From Chloroflexota bacterium (GTDB lineage: Bacteria > Chloroflexota > Anaerolineae > Aggregatilineales > Phototrophicaceae): a stretch of DNA of 64,000 bases. This document shows positions 17,111 through 25,334 of this stretch, in pieces; position 1 is the first letter of the stretch, and every line of letters starts with the position of its first letter. The notes under the pieces are model-generated. The model was not told the DNA's origin, searched no databases, and was given only the letters and a program-made list of their open reading frames with translations. Both the position numbers and the translations under genes were made by a program. The DNA lies in the NCBI GenBank assembly GCA_020161935.1, contig JAIUNI010000014.1, forward strand, positions 95,995 through 159,994, written 5' to 3'.

Positions 17111-17880
17111 TAGAGAACACAAAGGGTTTTGAGAAAAAATAAATCGCCGAGAAAAAATGGTGTTGTAGGGACGAGATACATCTCGTCCGCGCCACCCACC
17201 ACACTCCTCATCTCGTAGGGGCGCAAAGGATTTTTAACACAAAGACTCAATGGCACAGAGGCACAAAGGGGTTTTGAGAAAAAATCAAACGCCGCGAAAA
17301 ATAGGTGTTGTAGGGACGAGATACATCTCGTCCGCGCCACCCACCACAAACAATGTCTCTTCGTAGGGGCGCAAGGGATTTTTAACACAAAGACTCAATG
17401 GCACAGAGGCGCAAAGGGGTTTTGAGAAAAAATAAAACGCCGCGAAAAATGGTGTTGTAGGGACGCGAGACAGCGCGTCCGCGCCACCCACCACAAACAA
17501 TGTCTTTTCGTAGGGGCGCAAAGGATTTTTAACACAAAGACTCAATGGCACAAAGGCGCAAAGGGGTTTTGAGAAAAAATAAAACGCCGCGAAAAAATGG
17601 TGTTGTAGGGACGAGATACATCTCGTCCGCGCCACCCACCACACCACCCATCTGTAGGGGCGCAAAGGATTTTTAACACAAAGACTCAATGGCACAGAGG
17701 CACATAGGGGTTTTGAGAAAAAATAAATCGGCGCGAAAAAAAGGTGTTGTAGGGACGAAAAGGATTTTTAACACAAAGACTCAATGGCACAGAGACGCAA
17801 AGGGGTTTGAGAAAAAATAAATCGCCGAGAAAAATAGGTGTTGTAGGGACGAGATACATCTCGTCCGCGCCACCGATTTT
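17111..17880. repeat. Tandem array of ~147-bp repeat units (six units)
   Basis: Units start with tttttaacacaaagactcaa at 17231, 17379, 17526, 17670 and 17765, after a partial unit from about 17111. Spacings are 148, 147, 144 and 95 bp, the last unit pair being shortened by an internal deletion. Each full unit contains, in order, aaggggttttgagaaaaaat, a perfect hairpin GACGAGAT-AC-ATCTCGTC (in one unit GACGCGAGACAGCGCGTC), cgcgccacccaccac and cgtaggggcgcaaaggat. Open frames on the minus strand follow the repeat and are not genes. An inverted single unit lies at 19020-19140 and a partial one at 23617-23720. Confidence 0.9.
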
Positions 17881-17888
17881 GAGAAAAA

Positions 17889-18170
17889 TTAACTGCTTGC
17901 CCGTTTGCCATCTTCATAGTGGTAGTGTTCTTGATGGGCAGAGGAAAAACGCTGGATGAATTGGGGTTCCGTGTCGCGTTCTTGTTTTGGGGTAAATCGA
18001 CCATTTGCTATCGCCCAATCATAAGCGCTGGTGTTTACAGGATACTGGGTGAGAATACCGGTTAAGCTGTTTTCTTCGATCCACGCTTCCGCTTGTTCCC
18101 GTGCCGAAAACACAGCACTCGCAAACTGACCACCCGCGCCATGAAAAACCCAAACGTTATCGAGCATCAC
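17889..18170 (-). CDS. DUF7710-like small protein
   Basis: The protein has 93 residues from GTG 18170, or 92 from ATG 18167; aggg lies 7-9 nt upstream. Its wording, VWVFHGAGGQFASAVFS, AEAWIEENSLTGILTQYPV, YDWAIANGRFTPK and FIQRFSSAHQEHYHYEDG, matches what I recall of the DUF7710 family of short single-domain proteins. The function is unknown. Two beta strands and an aromatic, His/Tyr-rich C-terminus are visible. The stop codon (TTA at 17889-17891) sits at the edge of the 147-bp repeat array, within the aattttt/tctc word shared by the units. The gene is isolated between repeat deserts. Confidence 0.7.
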   Translation of the reverse strand: MMLDNVWVFHGAGGQFASAVFSAREQAEAWIEENSLTGILTQYPVNTSAYDWAIANGRFTPKQERDTEPQFIQRFSSAHQEHYHYEDGKRASS

Positions 18171-19019
18171 ATTACCCTATTCAATTCGTCTCGAACTTAT
18201 GACTGTTAATTTGTTTCTGCATTGATCGATTGACTAAAGACTACTGACTATCGACTTCTTATAAACTAGGTTTATTTTCGGTTAACCCGACAAACGGTTT
18301 ACAAACCTTCCACCAACCCTCTTAACAATAACACTCCCTCACAAAGTTAGCGCCAACCCGCACAAAAAGTGACCAAATGTTCTGACAAATGTTCACCCTA
18401 ATCACCATCAGTTCTTATAGAATAGAAACAGGCTCGGTTGTAGGAGTTTGCCGCTGGCAAACCCTCATCTGTTTTCCCGACCACATATATCGCCTTTTTG
18501 TAGGGAATGGTCTCAGACCATTCCGTTTGTGGATTTCTAACCCACACGCACCTTAACAACCGCATCCACCCAACGCACAAATCTTCGCGCCGCCTTTGCC
18601 GCCTTTTACGCTTGTTCCGCCTGTCCTGTCTTTGACTGTCACCTGTTGACTGTCGACTACAGACTACTTTTGCCATTGCCGAAATCGCTGCCAAATTTGC
18701 CAACTGACAATACCGACACTGACGACACTGACGACATTACCGACACAAAATGCCCTATTGGCGACGACGACTTCGCCGCCATCGCCGACATAAAATGCGC
18801 TGTGAATGTGACAAAATTGAAGAAAATTGCGAATGTTCGGCAAATCGCTCCCTCAAATCCGCCGTCGAAAGTATGCTGTAACAACAGCATCAACAGCATC
18901 AACAGCAACATTCTCAATATTTTGAACTTTTATGCGGGTGACTTGGCGACTGGTGACTGATAGCTGACGACTGAACTGGCGCTCTACTGCCGCCGCCGCC
19001 GCCACTGCCGCCATTCAAT
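18171..19019. other. Gene-free low-complexity region
   Basis: About 850 bp without a convincing gene. The part 18229-18255 carries gactaaagactactgactat-type wording; 18420-18540 has tgtaggagtttgccgctggc and a short inverted repeat aatggtctcagaccatt (about 18508-18524). From 18680 to 18800 the sequence is simple (repeats of gacactgacgac and cgacgac), and 18885-18915 repeats aacagcatc. A 104-codon open frame on the plus strand here follows this simple sequence and is not accepted as a gene. Confidence 0.6.
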
Positions 19020-19140
19020 GCCGGACGAGATGTATCTCGTCCCTACGACACCTATTTTTCGCGGCGATTTATTTTTTCTCAAAACCCCTTTGAGCCTCTG
19101 TGCCATTGAGTCTTTGTGTTAAAAGGCATTGCGCTCCTAC
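19020..19140. repeat. Single inverted copy of the 147-bp repeat unit
   Basis: Reverse-oriented copy of the unit from the 17.1-17.9 kb array: gacgagatgtatctcgtccc palindrome, then cgcggcgatttattttttct, aaaacccctttgagcctctg, and tgccattgagtctttgtgtt. It ends at the gcgctcctacgag edge. Confidence 0.85.
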
Positions 19141-19533
19141 GAGAATGATTGGTGTGGTCGATGGCGCGGACGCGATGTACACTACCAACAAAGCAAATAC
19201 CCGCAGCGGTGCCAAAGCCGTGCGGGTATCAAAATGCGCGGAGTACTGGCTCGCGCGATGTACAACCGTTCACCACAACGGTTGATTGTCCTGTCTCACA
19301 AGATGCTTCCTACACCGCCAGAGGGCGAACTCAAACACACAGTCAGCGTGAACGACGGCCATTGACGCAGACGAGGATACCCGCGTCCGTTCCAGCGAAG
19401 GGATTATCGCCTTTATGCAGCTTAAAGTGATTTGGCGCTCAACTTTGATGCAGGAGAGGTTGTGATACTCTTTATTTTATTAGTTAGAGCCGATAAAGTC
19501 AAGTAATTCATCAATTTTAGTAAAAATGGCAAT
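19141..19533. other. Gap downstream of the first HTH cassette
   Basis: No gene seen. A perfect inverted repeat caaccgtt-caccac-aacggttg lies at about 19263-19284; its left half and loop wording recur near the second HTH cassette (about 61594-61608). The word gataaagtcaag at about 19492-19503 is also found at the same place behind the second cassette (about 61866-61877). Confidence 0.5.
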
Positions 19534-19770
19534 TTACTTCTTATTCTGGTGCGGGCCGTAACCGATTTCGTCGATGTATCGCAGCAGATCAGGCAGCCAC
19601 ATTTCATAGCGGCCTACACGTTTGCGAGTCTTAATAAGTCGCTCGTCATCTGGCAAACGCAGGTTTTTGTATGCCAGCCGTTCAAGATATTCGCGACTAT
19701 ATCCGGTCAGTTCCGCACCTTCAGGGGTCATTACCCAGATTTCTTGCTCAGGCGTAATATGGACAGCCAT
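19534..19770 (-). CDS. Small excisionase/MerR-like HTH protein, cassette A
   Basis: The 78-residue protein starts at ATG 19770 (MAVHITPEQEIWVMTPEGAE); the frame is open further upstream only through repeat sequence. Residues 16-68 fit a winged-helix/excisionase-type DNA-binding domain: GAELTGYSREYLERLAYKN as the helix-turn-helix, then a wing (RLIKTRKRVGRYEMW) and LPDLLRYIDEIGYG. The paralogue at 61908-62144 has exactly the same length and near-identical ends (YIDEIGYGPHQNK). A TATAAT box (minus strand, 19829-19834) lies about 60 nt upstream and is conserved in position in the other copy. Known relatives of this fold regulate transcription or assist site-specific recombinases; no recombinase is nearby. 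Confidence 0.7.
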   Translation of the reverse strand: MAVHITPEQEIWVMTPEGAELTGYSREYLERLAYKNLRLPDDERLIKTRKRVGRYEMWLPDLLRYIDEIGYGPHQNKK

Positions 19771-19828
19771 GTGTGGCGTGCAATCCCTCGTCGTTGGTGT
19801 GCGACGTGTCTGATTGGTCAATGGGTTG

Positions 19829-19834
19829 ATTATA
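19829..19834 (-). promoter_or_regulatory. -10 box (TATAAT) of HTH cassette A
   Basis: A perfect TATAAT on the minus strand about 60 nt ahead of the start codon. No clear -35 box is seen at the expected distance. The paralogous cassette has the same box at a comparable distance. Confidence 0.5.
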
Positions 19835-19854
19835 GCGGATTGTCGGCAAGGGGG

Positions 19855-20030
19855 CAGGGGAGAGAAAGAACCCCCTCCGTCGCTGACGCGACACCTCCCC
19901 CGCAAGCGAGGGAGGAGCAAGACGGGGCAGGGGAGAGGGAATAATGGGGGGTGGTGGCGCGGACGAGATGTATCTCGTCCCTACGAACGTGGTGATGGGG
20001 AGGAAGGCGAGGGCGCAAGCCGTCCGCACC
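19855..20030. repeat. R4 repeat (CTCCGTCGCTGACGCGACAC type) and palindrome
   Basis: ccctccgtcgctgacgcgac, then acctcccccgcaagcgaggg at about 19874-19916; this family, called R4 here, recurs at 54.46-54.50 kb and 62.25-62.33 kb. A GACGAGAT-GT-ATCTCGTC palindrome follows around 19962-19982. No gene found. Confidence 0.8.
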
Positions 20031-20161
20031 TTAATAACCATACCGATGCTTGGCATTCTCTGTCTTTCTTGGCGTACTTGGCGATTCGTCTTTGTCTTGA
20101 GCTGGTGACTGATCGCTTAAAAACGGAATTGGCGCTCCGCCGCCGCCACGCCGCCAGCCAG
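20031..20161. other. Gap with fragments of R1 and a GCC-rich word
   Basis: Short R1-like pieces (tcttggcgtacttggcgatt) followed by gactgatcgcttaaaaacgg and ggcgctccgccgccgccacg. The last wording resembles 18950-19010, where a gact-tgac stretch also runs into GCC triplets. Nothing coding seen. Confidence 0.5.
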
Positions 20162-20560
20162 TTACTGGCTTTCCGCAGTCGGCTCCGTAATCGGCGAAAT
20201 ATCGGTCATGACATAAACGACCGCCTCGTCGTGGCTGCACCCTGCCGTACCGAACTGGCTCTGGAACAAGTCGGGGTTTTCCGCCGTCCCCACGTTCGCC
20301 GAGATGTACTTGAGGATCACCTCCGGCACCGCACCCTTGTTGTTAAAAATGGCGGCAGCCTTCGCGAACAGCGCGTCATCCATCGTGCAGTAAACACCCG
20401 CGTCGTCGTGCGTCATCCACACGAAATGGCTGCCATTCTTTTTGGTTTCAATCGCGAAGATTGTATCGCGCAGCGCACCATCCTGTACCGAATGCGGGCC
20501 AGCGCCGCACGCCCCGACCATCAAAACGACCACTAGTAACAAACCCAACCGCTTAACCAC
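20162..20560 (-). CDS. Small lipoprotein of unknown function
   Basis: The best start is GTG 20560, with aaggaa just upstream, giving 132 residues. It opens VKRLGLLLVVVLMVGACG, a lipoprotein signal with lipobox VGAC. The mature part (about 115 residues) contains FAIETKKNGSHFVWMTHDDA, ALFAKAAAIFNNKGAVPEVI, and GTAENPDLFQSQFGTAGCSH. An in-frame ATG 66 nt further upstream would hide the signal. No family recognised; anchored to the outer face of the membrane. Confidence 0.65.
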   Translation of the reverse strand: MVKRLGLLLVVVLMVGACGAGPHSVQDGALRDTIFAIETKKNGSHFVWMTHDDAGVYCTMDDALFAKAAAIFNNKGAVPEVILKYISANVGTAENPDLFQSQFGTAGCSHDEAVVYVMTDISPITEPTAESQ

Positions 20561-20833
20561 TTGGCTTTCCTTCTGCGTAATAATGAACACAACATTACAA
20601 GTTGAATTATCGCCGAGAACGGCCAACTGTAAACGCTGAACAATTGGGGGTTATAAAGATTGCCCCCTCATAATAGACCCCTTAAATTTGACCACTTGCC
20701 CTATTACGGTCTGCCCATGTGGAGGATGAACGCTCGCTCGACATGGATTACCTTTACCTTAAGTTGGCCTGAAACCCGGCTTCCGTATGGAATCAGGTTC
20801 TGCCACTGCCACGAAGTAAAAGGAGTACACACC

Positions 20834-21283
20834 ATGACCAAAGTAAACCAAGTCATGACCGAAAATCCGACCTGCTGCCTCGCCAGCGACTCGATTGGCG
20901 CGGTCGTCCAGCAAATGCAAATGCATGATGTGGGCGCGGTTCCGGTCGTCTCCGACATCACCAGCCGCAAGTTGATCGGTATCGTCACCGACCGCGACAT
21001 CGCGCTGCGGGTCGTGGGTGCGGGGCGCGACTCGAAAGGCACATGGGTGGCGGATGTGATGACCCCTAATCCGGTCGCCTGCCACGACACGGACAGCATC
21101 GACACCGCGATTGAAGCCATGTCCCTGCACAAAGTCCGCCGTATTCCAGTGGTGAACGACGACAGAAAGTTGGTGGGCATCGTGTCACAGGCTGATGTCG
21201 CTACGCGCCTCGGTAACACCGAAAAAACCGCCGAAGTCGTTGAGGAAATTTCGAAGCCGAATGCGGTCGTCCTGCCGCGCTAA
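20834..21283 (+). CDS. Two-CBS-domain protein
   Basis: The 149-residue protein starts at ATG 20834, 8 nt after aaaggag; longer in-frame extensions lack a ribosome site. It consists of two CBS domains (about 1-62 and 70-130): VMTENPTCCLASDSIGAVVQ, DVGAVPVVSD and LIGIVTDRDIALRV, then VMTPNPVACHDTDSIDTAIE, RRIPVVNDDRKLVGIVSQAD. CBS pairs bind adenosyl ligands such as AMP, ATP or NAD and act as energy sensors. Standalone forms like this one are common stress proteins. It is the first gene of a probable three-gene operon with the genes at 21331 and 21608. Confidence 0.85.
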   Translation: MTKVNQVMTENPTCCLASDSIGAVVQQMQMHDVGAVPVVSDITSRKLIGIVTDRDIALRVVGAGRDSKGTWVADVMTPNPVACHDTDSIDTAIEAMSLHKVRRIPVVNDDRKLVGIVSQADVATRLGNTEKTAEVVEEISKPNAVVLPR

Positions 21284-21330
21284 ATAAACGGTTCGAGGGC
21301 AGCCTAGTGATTGTTGATTGGGGAAAGACC

Positions 21331-21570
21331 ATGATGTTCAACACCGACGAATCGATTGAGATGGCGAAGGATGTACAGAAGAAGTACACCGACAGCCTCA
21401 TGCAGAATAAGCATGTGCTGGGGGTTAGTGTTCAACCGGTCGATGGTTATGGGCAAAGCCGCCCGACCGAGTTCGCGCTGGTTCTCCTGATTGACGAGGA
21501 CGGCGAAAAACACTGGTTCCCGACGCAGATTGATAATGTGCCGGTGATCCTGCGCCCAACCATCATCTGA
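21331..21570 (+). CDS. Small hypothetical protein (79 aa)
   Basis: Starts at ATG 21331 (or 21334) behind gggaaag; a GTG at 21307 is less likely. The sequence KHVLGVSVQPVDGYGQSRPT, EFALVLLIDEDGEKHWFPTQ, IDNVPVILRPT resembles the small alpha/beta segment found ahead of some chymotrypsin-like proteases and in free-standing short proteins, but no protease domain follows. 47 nt downstream of the CBS gene and 37 nt upstream of the DoxX gene, so probably co-transcribed. Function unknown. Confidence 0.6.
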   Translation: MMFNTDESIEMAKDVQKKYTDSLMQNKHVLGVSVQPVDGYGQSRPTEFALVLLIDEDGEKHWFPTQIDNVPVILRPTII

Positions 21571-21607
21571 CGAGCAGCAGCCGACCGTTTAGCGAAAGCG
21601 AGTGCCT

Positions 21608-22243
21608 ATGAGCGCCAACGTCGTTGACCCGGATCATGCCGTCAAAACCGAACGCGGCACGGTTTTACAAGAACCCCCTTTAGCCCAATTCCTGTTCAGC
21701 GATACGCGGCTCGCCCCGCTGTGGCTGGTCGTGCGTGTCCTGCTCGGCTGGGAATGGTTGAGCGCGGGTCTGAACAAGATCGGTGATCCCGCGTGGATGC
21801 AGACCGGCGAGGCACTGAAAGGCTTCTGGACGAACGCGGTCGCCGTGCCGGAAAGTGGCAGGCCGCCGATTACCTTCGAGTGGTATCGCGGCTTTATTCA
21901 GGGCATGTTGGATGCCGGTTCCTATGTCTGGTTTGCCAAGCTCGTCGCTATCGGGGAGGCAGCAGTCGGCATGATGTTGATCCTCGGCTTATTCGTCGGT
22001 GTCGCGGCGTTTTTCGGCGCGTTCATGAATTGGAATTACATCATGGCGGGTTCCGCCAGCAGCAACGGCTTGCTCGGCCTCGCGGCGATCCTGCTGATCC
22101 TCGCGTGGAAAACCGCCGGTTACTACGGCCTCGACCGCTGGATACTGCCGCGCGTCGGCATGACGTGGCAGGAGCCGAAACCGGTTCCAGTTCGCATCCG
22201 CGCCCCTCAGCCGATTGAGCAGGTCAATCGGATAAAAAGATAG
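21608..22243 (+). CDS. DoxX-family membrane protein
   Basis: 211 residues from ATG 21608 (GTG 21602 is also in frame). Four membrane segments are visible (about 38-55, 107-125, 128-150, 153-172) with the DoxX landmarks LGWEWLSAGLNKIGDPAWM and FMNWNYIMAGSASSNGLL. The family includes the small subunit of thiosulfate:quinone oxidoreductase and several stress-induced membrane proteins. There is no partner oxidoreductase gene here, so a specific electron-transfer role cannot be assigned. The last gene of the CBS operon. Confidence 0.75.
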   Translation: MSANVVDPDHAVKTERGTVLQEPPLAQFLFSDTRLAPLWLVVRVLLGWEWLSAGLNKIGDPAWMQTGEALKGFWTNAVAVPESGRPPITFEWYRGFIQGMLDAGSYVWFAKLVAIGEAAVGMMLILGLFVGVAAFFGAFMNWNYIMAGSASSNGLLGLAAILLILAWKTAGYYGLDRWILPRVGMTWQEPKPVPVRIRAPQPIEQVNRIKR

Positions 22244-22487
22244 TTTCAAGTGGCAAGTTCCAAGTTGCAAGCAAAATGCAAATACGAATGAACCGCAGAG
22301 AACGCAGAGAGAATACAGAGGGGCGCACAGGCTGCGCCCTTATTGTTGATAGATAAATGATTTGGCAATTTGGTATAAGACGGACGAGATGTATCTCGTC
22401 CCTACATAAAAATGATTGGATGTAGGGACGGCACGCTATGCAGATGCCGTCCGTTGACCGCCTAAACCTATACAAGGAGCATACGAC
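22244..22487. repeat. Short R1 copy and two REP-like palindromes
   Basis: gaaccgcagagaacgcagag at about 22288-22307 is a short R1 piece. ggacgagatgtatctcgtcc (about 22382-22401) and a weaker gtagggacggcacgctatgc copy at about 22421-22440 are palindrome-family members. A promoter for the next gene should lie here but is not obvious. Confidence 0.7.
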
Positions 22488-22955
22488 ATGAATTTTTTAC
22501 CGGCCTTCGGGCTTGGCCTCGTCAGCGGTTTGCGAAGCATGATGGGCTTGGCCTTCTTCAGCGACCGTGCCGAGGCGAAAACCACCCACAAGAACGATAA
22601 CCCCGCGCTGGCGCTGCTCAAACGACCGGAAACGGCAGCCGCGCTCAAATTCATGGCGGCGGGTGAGGTCATCATGGATAAGATGCCCTTCATGCCCGCG
22701 CGTACCGAAGCCGTTCCGCTGATGGGGCGCTTGGCGATGGGCGCGTTCGTGGGGGCGGCCATCTCCAAAAAGGAATGGATACAGGGCGCGGCGGCGGGTG
22801 CTGCCGGTGCGCTGGTCGCCAGCTACGCGGCCTACAGCATCCGCAAACTGCTGCATGACGAAGCACACATCCCGAACGTCGTGCTGGGCATCGCCGAAGA
22901 TGCAGTGGTGGTTAAGGCCGCCGATGCCATCATGAACCGCATTAGTGTGCCATAA
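22488..22955 (+). CDS. DUF4126-family membrane protein
   Basis: 155 residues; ATG 22488 has aaggag 9-14 nt upstream. The N-terminus FLPAFGLGLVSGLRSMMGLA is the DUF4126 signature (a glycine-rich hydrophobic segment followed by GLRSM). Further hydrophobic segments are RLAMGAFVGAAISKK and GAAAGAAGALVASYAAYSIR, and the C-terminus GIAEDAVVVKAADAIM also fits. Function of the family is unknown. The next gene starts about 45 nt downstream. Confidence 0.75.
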   Translation: MNFLPAFGLGLVSGLRSMMGLAFFSDRAEAKTTHKNDNPALALLKRPETAAALKFMAAGEVIMDKMPFMPARTEAVPLMGRLAMGAFVGAAISKKEWIQGAAAGAAGALVASYAAYSIRKLLHDEAHIPNVVLGIAEDAVVVKAADAIMNRISVP

Positions 22956-22998
22956 TAGGAGCAACTTTATCCGACGACGACACGAGTTGGGGGCGACT

Positions 22999-23553
22999 GT
23001 GAAGCGGACAATAGGGCTGTTCCTCGTCATGCTGGTGTGCGCGGGCTGCAACCTCAGCCGGAGCGAGGACGTGGCCGCGCTGCCGACCGATACCCCTGCG
23101 GCGACGGCTTTCCCCACGGCCAGCATCACCCGAACGCCCATCAGCATCGGCGTAACCGAACTCCCGACCCTGCTGCCGCTGCCGGGGATTTCGATCACCA
23201 TCAGCACGCCGCAGCCGACGCTCATCCCCGTAACGAGTGTGCCGCTGTTCCGCAGTATTTGTCAGGTGTATACCACTTACTCCGGCGCTGACCCGCGCAA
23301 CACCCTCAGCCTCCGCACCGAACCGAACACCACGGCTCCGCAGGTGTTCCGCGTCCCGACCAACCAGCCGGTGATGTTGATCCCCAACACCGGCGAGATG
23401 CAGGGCGACGGCTACCACTGGCTGAACGTCCTCTATGTGGATGGGGACATGCGTTACATCGGGTGGATGGCACGCGACTCGTTCAGCACCAACGGCCAGC
23501 GCGACCCGTCCATCGCGACCCTGCGCCACGCGGGTACGCAGGCAGATTGTTAG
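22999..23553 (+). CDS. SH3-like-domain lipoprotein
   Basis: 184 residues from GTG 22999, preceded by ggggg. A lipoprotein signal VKRTIGLFLVMLVCAGC ends in the lipobox CAGC. A Thr/Pro-rich stretch (about 25-85) leads to a bacterial SH3-like domain (about 95-165: LSLRTEPNTTAPQVFRV, then QPVMLIPNTGEMQGDGYHWL and YIGWMARDSF). SH3_3 domains of this kind usually bind cell-wall peptides. It probably shares a transcript with the DUF4126 gene. Palindromic repeats begin about 130 nt downstream. Confidence 0.75.
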   Translation: MKRTIGLFLVMLVCAGCNLSRSEDVAALPTDTPAATAFPTASITRTPISIGVTELPTLLPLPGISITISTPQPTLIPVTSVPLFRSICQVYTTYSGADPRNTLSLRTEPNTTAPQVFRVPTNQPVMLIPNTGEMQGDGYHWLNVLYVDGDMRYIGWMARDSFSTNGQRDPSIATLRHAGTQADC

Positions 23554-23754
23554 TTGGAAGTTACAAGGCAAAGGCGAATCGCCAAGAGCGCCAAGAAAAG
23601 CAGAGAACGCAGAGGGTTTTAACACAAAGACTCAATGGCACAGAGGCGCAGAGGGGTTTTGAGAAAAAATAAATCACCGCGAAATAAACGGTGTTGTAGG
23701 GACGCGAGACAGCGCGTCCGCCACCTGCCACCAACCACGCCTATCACCACGAAT
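23554..23754. repeat. R1 fragment, partial 147-bp unit and palindrome
   Basis: caaggcaaaggcgaatcgcc, agcagagaacgcagaggg (R1 words) are followed by ttttaacacaaagactcaat and ggggttttgagaaaaaataa (the 147-bp unit), then gtagggacgcgagacagcgc. It forms the left edge of the tandem array that follows. Confidence 0.8.
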
Positions 23755-24185
23755 GTAGGGACGTGATACATCACGTCCGCCTGCCACCCTTCAACCCATT
23801 AATGCCGGACAGCCTATCTGCTGTCCCTACACAACCGTACTTGCACGACGTAGGGGCCGTGATACAGCGCGTCCGCCACCTGCCACCCTTCAACCCATTA
23901 AATACCGGACAGCCTATCCGCTGTCCCTACACAATCGTACTTGCACGAATGTAGGGACGCGAGACAGCGCGTCCGCCGCCGCCTGCCACCCTTCAACCCA
24001 TTAATGCCGGACAGTCTCTCTGCTGTCCCTACACAACCGTACTTGTACGAGCGTAGGGACGCGAGACAGCGCGTCCGCCACCTGCCACCCTTCAACCCAT
24101 TAAATACCGGACAGCCTCTCTGCTGCCCCTACACAACCGTACTTGCACGAATGTAGGGACGCGAGATAGCGCGTCCGCCTTCCCC
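23755..24185. repeat. Tandem array of ~100-bp units with two alternating palindromes
   Basis: Units begin with gtagggacg at about 23755, 23850, 23949, 24051 and 24151 (the last is partial). Each contains a first hairpin (GACGCGAGACAGCGCGTC or a variant), then cacctgccacccttcaaccc and attaatgccg or attaaataccg. A second hairpin follows (GGACAGCCTATCTGCTGTCC or a variant), then tacacaaccgtacttgcacg. Small stem changes are often compensated on the other arm (gacgtgatacatcacgtc), as in REP-type elements. No gene overlaps. Confidence 0.9.
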
Positions 24186-24538
24186 CACCGCCCACCTGCT
24201 ACCCACTTACAAATCGGAAGAAAAGAGCCAGAAGCACTACGGAAGGAGAGCGAAAAGGCAATATAGTAGAGGGGGCAAGTTCAAATTTGACGGTTCGGAT
24301 TTTTAAAACGAGGGTGGTGAGGAAGCCTTAAAATGACAATTGTCAGTGGCTACTCAAACGGAAGTCACTTTAGCACGAAAATCGCTTGAGTCTCGGCAAA
24401 ATCGGCTGTTATACTGCGATTATTGAAAGCAAAGTAACTGCTTCTACGGAACAGACTTCCGCTTAGTAATACAAGCTAAAATGACGTGTTCGCGCAGATT
24501 TTAATTCAGCAATTGGAAAGCTATCAAGGAGCAAGGAA
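24186..24538. other. Upstream region of the two-TM protein gene
   Basis: No gene and no member of the main repeat families. AT-rich towards the right, with gttatactgcgattattg (24409-24426) as a weak promoter candidate. Confidence 0.4.
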
Positions 24539-25168
24539 ATGAAGTACCTCAATAACCGTCTTTCAGCAGCGATGTGGGCAAGAGTTTTGCTGCTGTGGTT
24601 AACGCTCGCAATCGGAGCATTAGTGGTTGGCGGTGTCGCAATTGGTTTGGGGCAGTTCATTCAGGGTAATATTCGGGATGAACTAACATCACAACAAATT
24701 TCCTTTTCGGCAGTGGACAACCTGACTGACGAGGAAAAGGCCATCCCCGGTATCGTCGAGAACGCCGGTCTGCCCCTGACCACCGGCAATCAGGCCAAGG
24801 TTTACTCGGAATTGATCGGTCTGCATTCGCGTAACTCCGCTGAAGGCGCAGGCTATCCCGGCGAAGTTTACTCGACCTTAGGTGGCATTCAACGCCAACT
24901 GCGTGCTGATGTTACCGCAGCGACCGAATCGGGCGACCAAACCGCGCTTGATGAAGCCAACGAGAAGCTGACTGCCGTTACGAACCTGCGTAACACCATG
25001 TTGACCGCTAGTACCCTGCGTGGCAACCTGCTCTCGGCCTACGGTTGGGACAACGTTGCGACCGGCGTGACAGCAACCGGTGGGTTCATTCTGGTGCTGG
25101 CAGTCGTGTTCTTCGTCCTGTTCATCTACGAACAACGCCGTGGTCACCTCCCCCCGACCGAAGCGTAA
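24539..25168 (+). CDS. Two-TM membrane protein of unknown function
   Basis: 209 residues; ATG 24539 has aaggagcaag 3-13 nt upstream. One membrane segment at about 17-42 (LLLWLTLAIGALVVGGVAIG) and one at about 175-198 (GVTATGGFILVLAVVFFVLF) frame a soluble loop of about 130 residues on the outer side. The loop is helical with LTDEEKAIPGIVENAG and TSTLRGNLLSAYGWDNV-like wording (TASTLRGNLLSAYGWDN). Similar hypothetical proteins occur in actinobacteria and Chloroflexota as I remember them, but no function is known. Confidence 0.65.
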   Translation: MKYLNNRLSAAMWARVLLLWLTLAIGALVVGGVAIGLGQFIQGNIRDELTSQQISFSAVDNLTDEEKAIPGIVENAGLPLTTGNQAKVYSELIGLHSRNSAEGAGYPGEVYSTLGGIQRQLRADVTAATESGDQTALDEANEKLTAVTNLRNTMLTASTLRGNLLSAYGWDNVATGVTATGGFILVLAVVFFVLFIYEQRRGHLPPTEA

Positions 25169-25334
25169 GTTTCATCACTCAATCAAAACACAACGTACCG
25201 TTGTAGTCTCAAGGCTGCGGCGGTATTTTTTTGCGTGGGGCAGGGGGAGCGGTGGTTATCCGGGGGGCGGGAAATATTTTTAATGGGTAAAATATGAATA
25301 TCGTTTGAATCGGATCAACTGCGGTGGCATTCAA

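Noticed and set aside
17110..17695. Open frames on the minus strand reading SLCVKNPLRPYE-like repeats
   Set aside because: They follow the 147-bp tandem DNA repeat; the peptide repeat has the same period, and there is no ribosome site or known family.
18646..18960. 104-codon open frame on the plus strand
   Set aside because: Driven by simple sequence (gacactgacgac, aacagcatc); no start signal and no family resemblance.
23755..24185. CRISPR array
   Set aside because: Repeat units are about 100 bp, with near-identical content throughout and no unique spacers; no cas genes are present.
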